Assembly: GCA_038225555.1 (NCBI GenBank)
Contig: JBBRRB010000011.1
Span: 62,001-126,000 of the forward strand
Source: JANXQZ01 sp038225555
GTDB taxonomy: Bacteria; Acidobacteriota; Terriglobia; Bryobacterales; Bryobacteraceae
Direction of reading: 5' to 3'
DNA: 64,000 nucleotides
The notes under the pieces are model-generated. The model did not search any database and had not been told where the DNA came from. It was given only the letters and a program-made list of their open reading frames with translations. Below, one piece after another: positions 63,608 through 64,000 of the stretch; position 1 is the first letter of the stretch, and the number at the start of each line of letters is the position of its first letter. The translations under genes were made by a program, and so were the position numbers.

Positions 63608-64000
63608 ATTTGAGCTCCCGAAATGTCCGATATTCGGGAAGATCGCACTCAGATTTCCCGCTCCCACGCCAAACCAGTTCGCCATCGTGGCGCCGTACTG
63701 GTCCACTGAAGTAGTTGGAATCAACGCACCCCGCCCGGTTGCATCATACTGCCCGCCCAGCGCAAGCACTGGATAAGAGCCGTACATGTCGCCTCCCTTC
63801 ACGGCCCCGCCCAGAACGAAGTGATGACTTCCCCAGGCGTGATCGGTTCCGCCGCTCGAGTTGGGCATCAGCGTCCGTCCGAATTCGGACGTCGTGAACG
63901 TGGTCACCTGCTGATCGGCGCCCAGTTCCTGCGTCGCCAAATAGAAGGCGCTGGCTGCCTGGCTGAGCTGCTGCAGCAGCGAGTCCTGGATCGCCAATTG
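63590..64000 (-). CDS. C-terminal part of a DUF1501 protein (partial)
   Basis: The frame runs into the window end. The visible 136 residues carry DUF1501 signatures: TTFTTSEFGRTLMPNSSGGT, DHAWGSHHFVLGGAVKGGD and a YGATMANWFGVG end. DUF1501 proteins are sulfatase-like, usually Tat-exported, and paired with DUF1800 proteins in Acidobacteriota and Planctomycetes. The partner, if present, lies outside the window. Confidence 0.85.
   Translation of the reverse strand, partial: QLAIQDSLLQQLSQAASAFYLATQELGADQQVTTFTTSEFGRTLMPNSSGGTDHAWGSHHFVLGGAVKGGDMYGSYPVLALGGQYDATGRGALIPTTSVDQYGATMANWFGVGAGNLSAIFPNIGHFGSSNLGFLG

Overview
The window looks like a chromosomal segment of a soil-type Acidobacteriota, most likely Bryobacterales/Solibacter-like. 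This is inferred from family content, not from a database search: a TonB-dependent receptor with an N-terminal carboxypeptidase-regulatory-like domain, two CRTAC1 (VCBS/FG-GAP + ASPIC/UnbV) proteins, a DUF1501 protein, several Tat-tagged enzymes and many TPR proteins, all with GC-rich coding. No tRNA, rRNA, CRISPR array, insertion sequence or prophage was seen. The first and last genes are cut by the window edges.

Layout. 1-3.6 kb: end of a secreted carboxypeptidase-regulatory-like protein, a uronate-isomerase-like enzyme, and a TetR regulator with a START/SRPBCC membrane protein behind a promoter bracketed by two operator palindromes. 3.8-9.5 kb: a pair of large secreted proteins of unknown function, the first with tail-fibre-like repeats. 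9.5-10.2 kb: a Phd/PIN toxin-antitoxin pair. 10.2-17.7 kb: CRTAC1 protein with two microproteins, a carotenoid-desaturase-like FAD oxidoreductase, an esterase, an Hpt protein, MqnD (futalosine menaquinone pathway), a HEAT protein and a P-loop kinase. 17.7-24 kb: remnant of an S45 acylase, an S41 peptidase, then a CRTAC1/TPR/TPR-deiodinase operon. 24.3-32.8 kb: large TonB receptor, Sfp-type phosphopantetheinyl transferase, Tat-tagged sugar isomerase, zinc-ribbon protein, lipoprotein, and an RRM RNA-binding protein followed by a gene whose ribosome-binding site can be hidden in an RNA stem.

32.8-37 kb is the conserved translation operon ffh-rpsP-khpA-rimM-trmD-rplS-rnhB; rimM appears to start at CTG. 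37-38 kb: a DUF1778/GNAT toxin-antitoxin pair. 38-41.5 kb: UDP-galactopyranose mutase, glycosyltransferase, and a GH1-like hydrolase with no canonical start codon. 41.7-47.3 kb: BrkB/YihY, a TPR regulator-like protein, ftsY (the SRP receptor partner of ffh), ribD and ribE. 47.2-51.4 kb: DUF58, TonB receptor and a Tat-tagged SelA-like PLP enzyme. 52-55.3 kb: polysaccharide export operon (Wza-like, Wzz-like, BY-kinase). 55.4-57.3 kb: EVE protein, aldose epimerase, Tat Cys-rich protein.

The most unusual locus is 57.4-62.4 kb: a FkbH-type HAD enzyme fused to a carrier domain, translationally coupled (TGATG) to a 986-residue protein with two tandem glycosyltransferase modules and a C-terminal type II thioesterase. 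I read it as a possible two-gene system that loads a glyceryl-type unit on a carrier and transfers or releases it in connection with a glycan or glycolipid. The Sfp transferase at 27.8 kb could supply the phosphopantetheine arm. The window closes with a dual-specificity phosphatase broken by a one-base frameshift, an ArsC/Spx-like protein lacking its cysteine, and the end of a DUF1501 gene.
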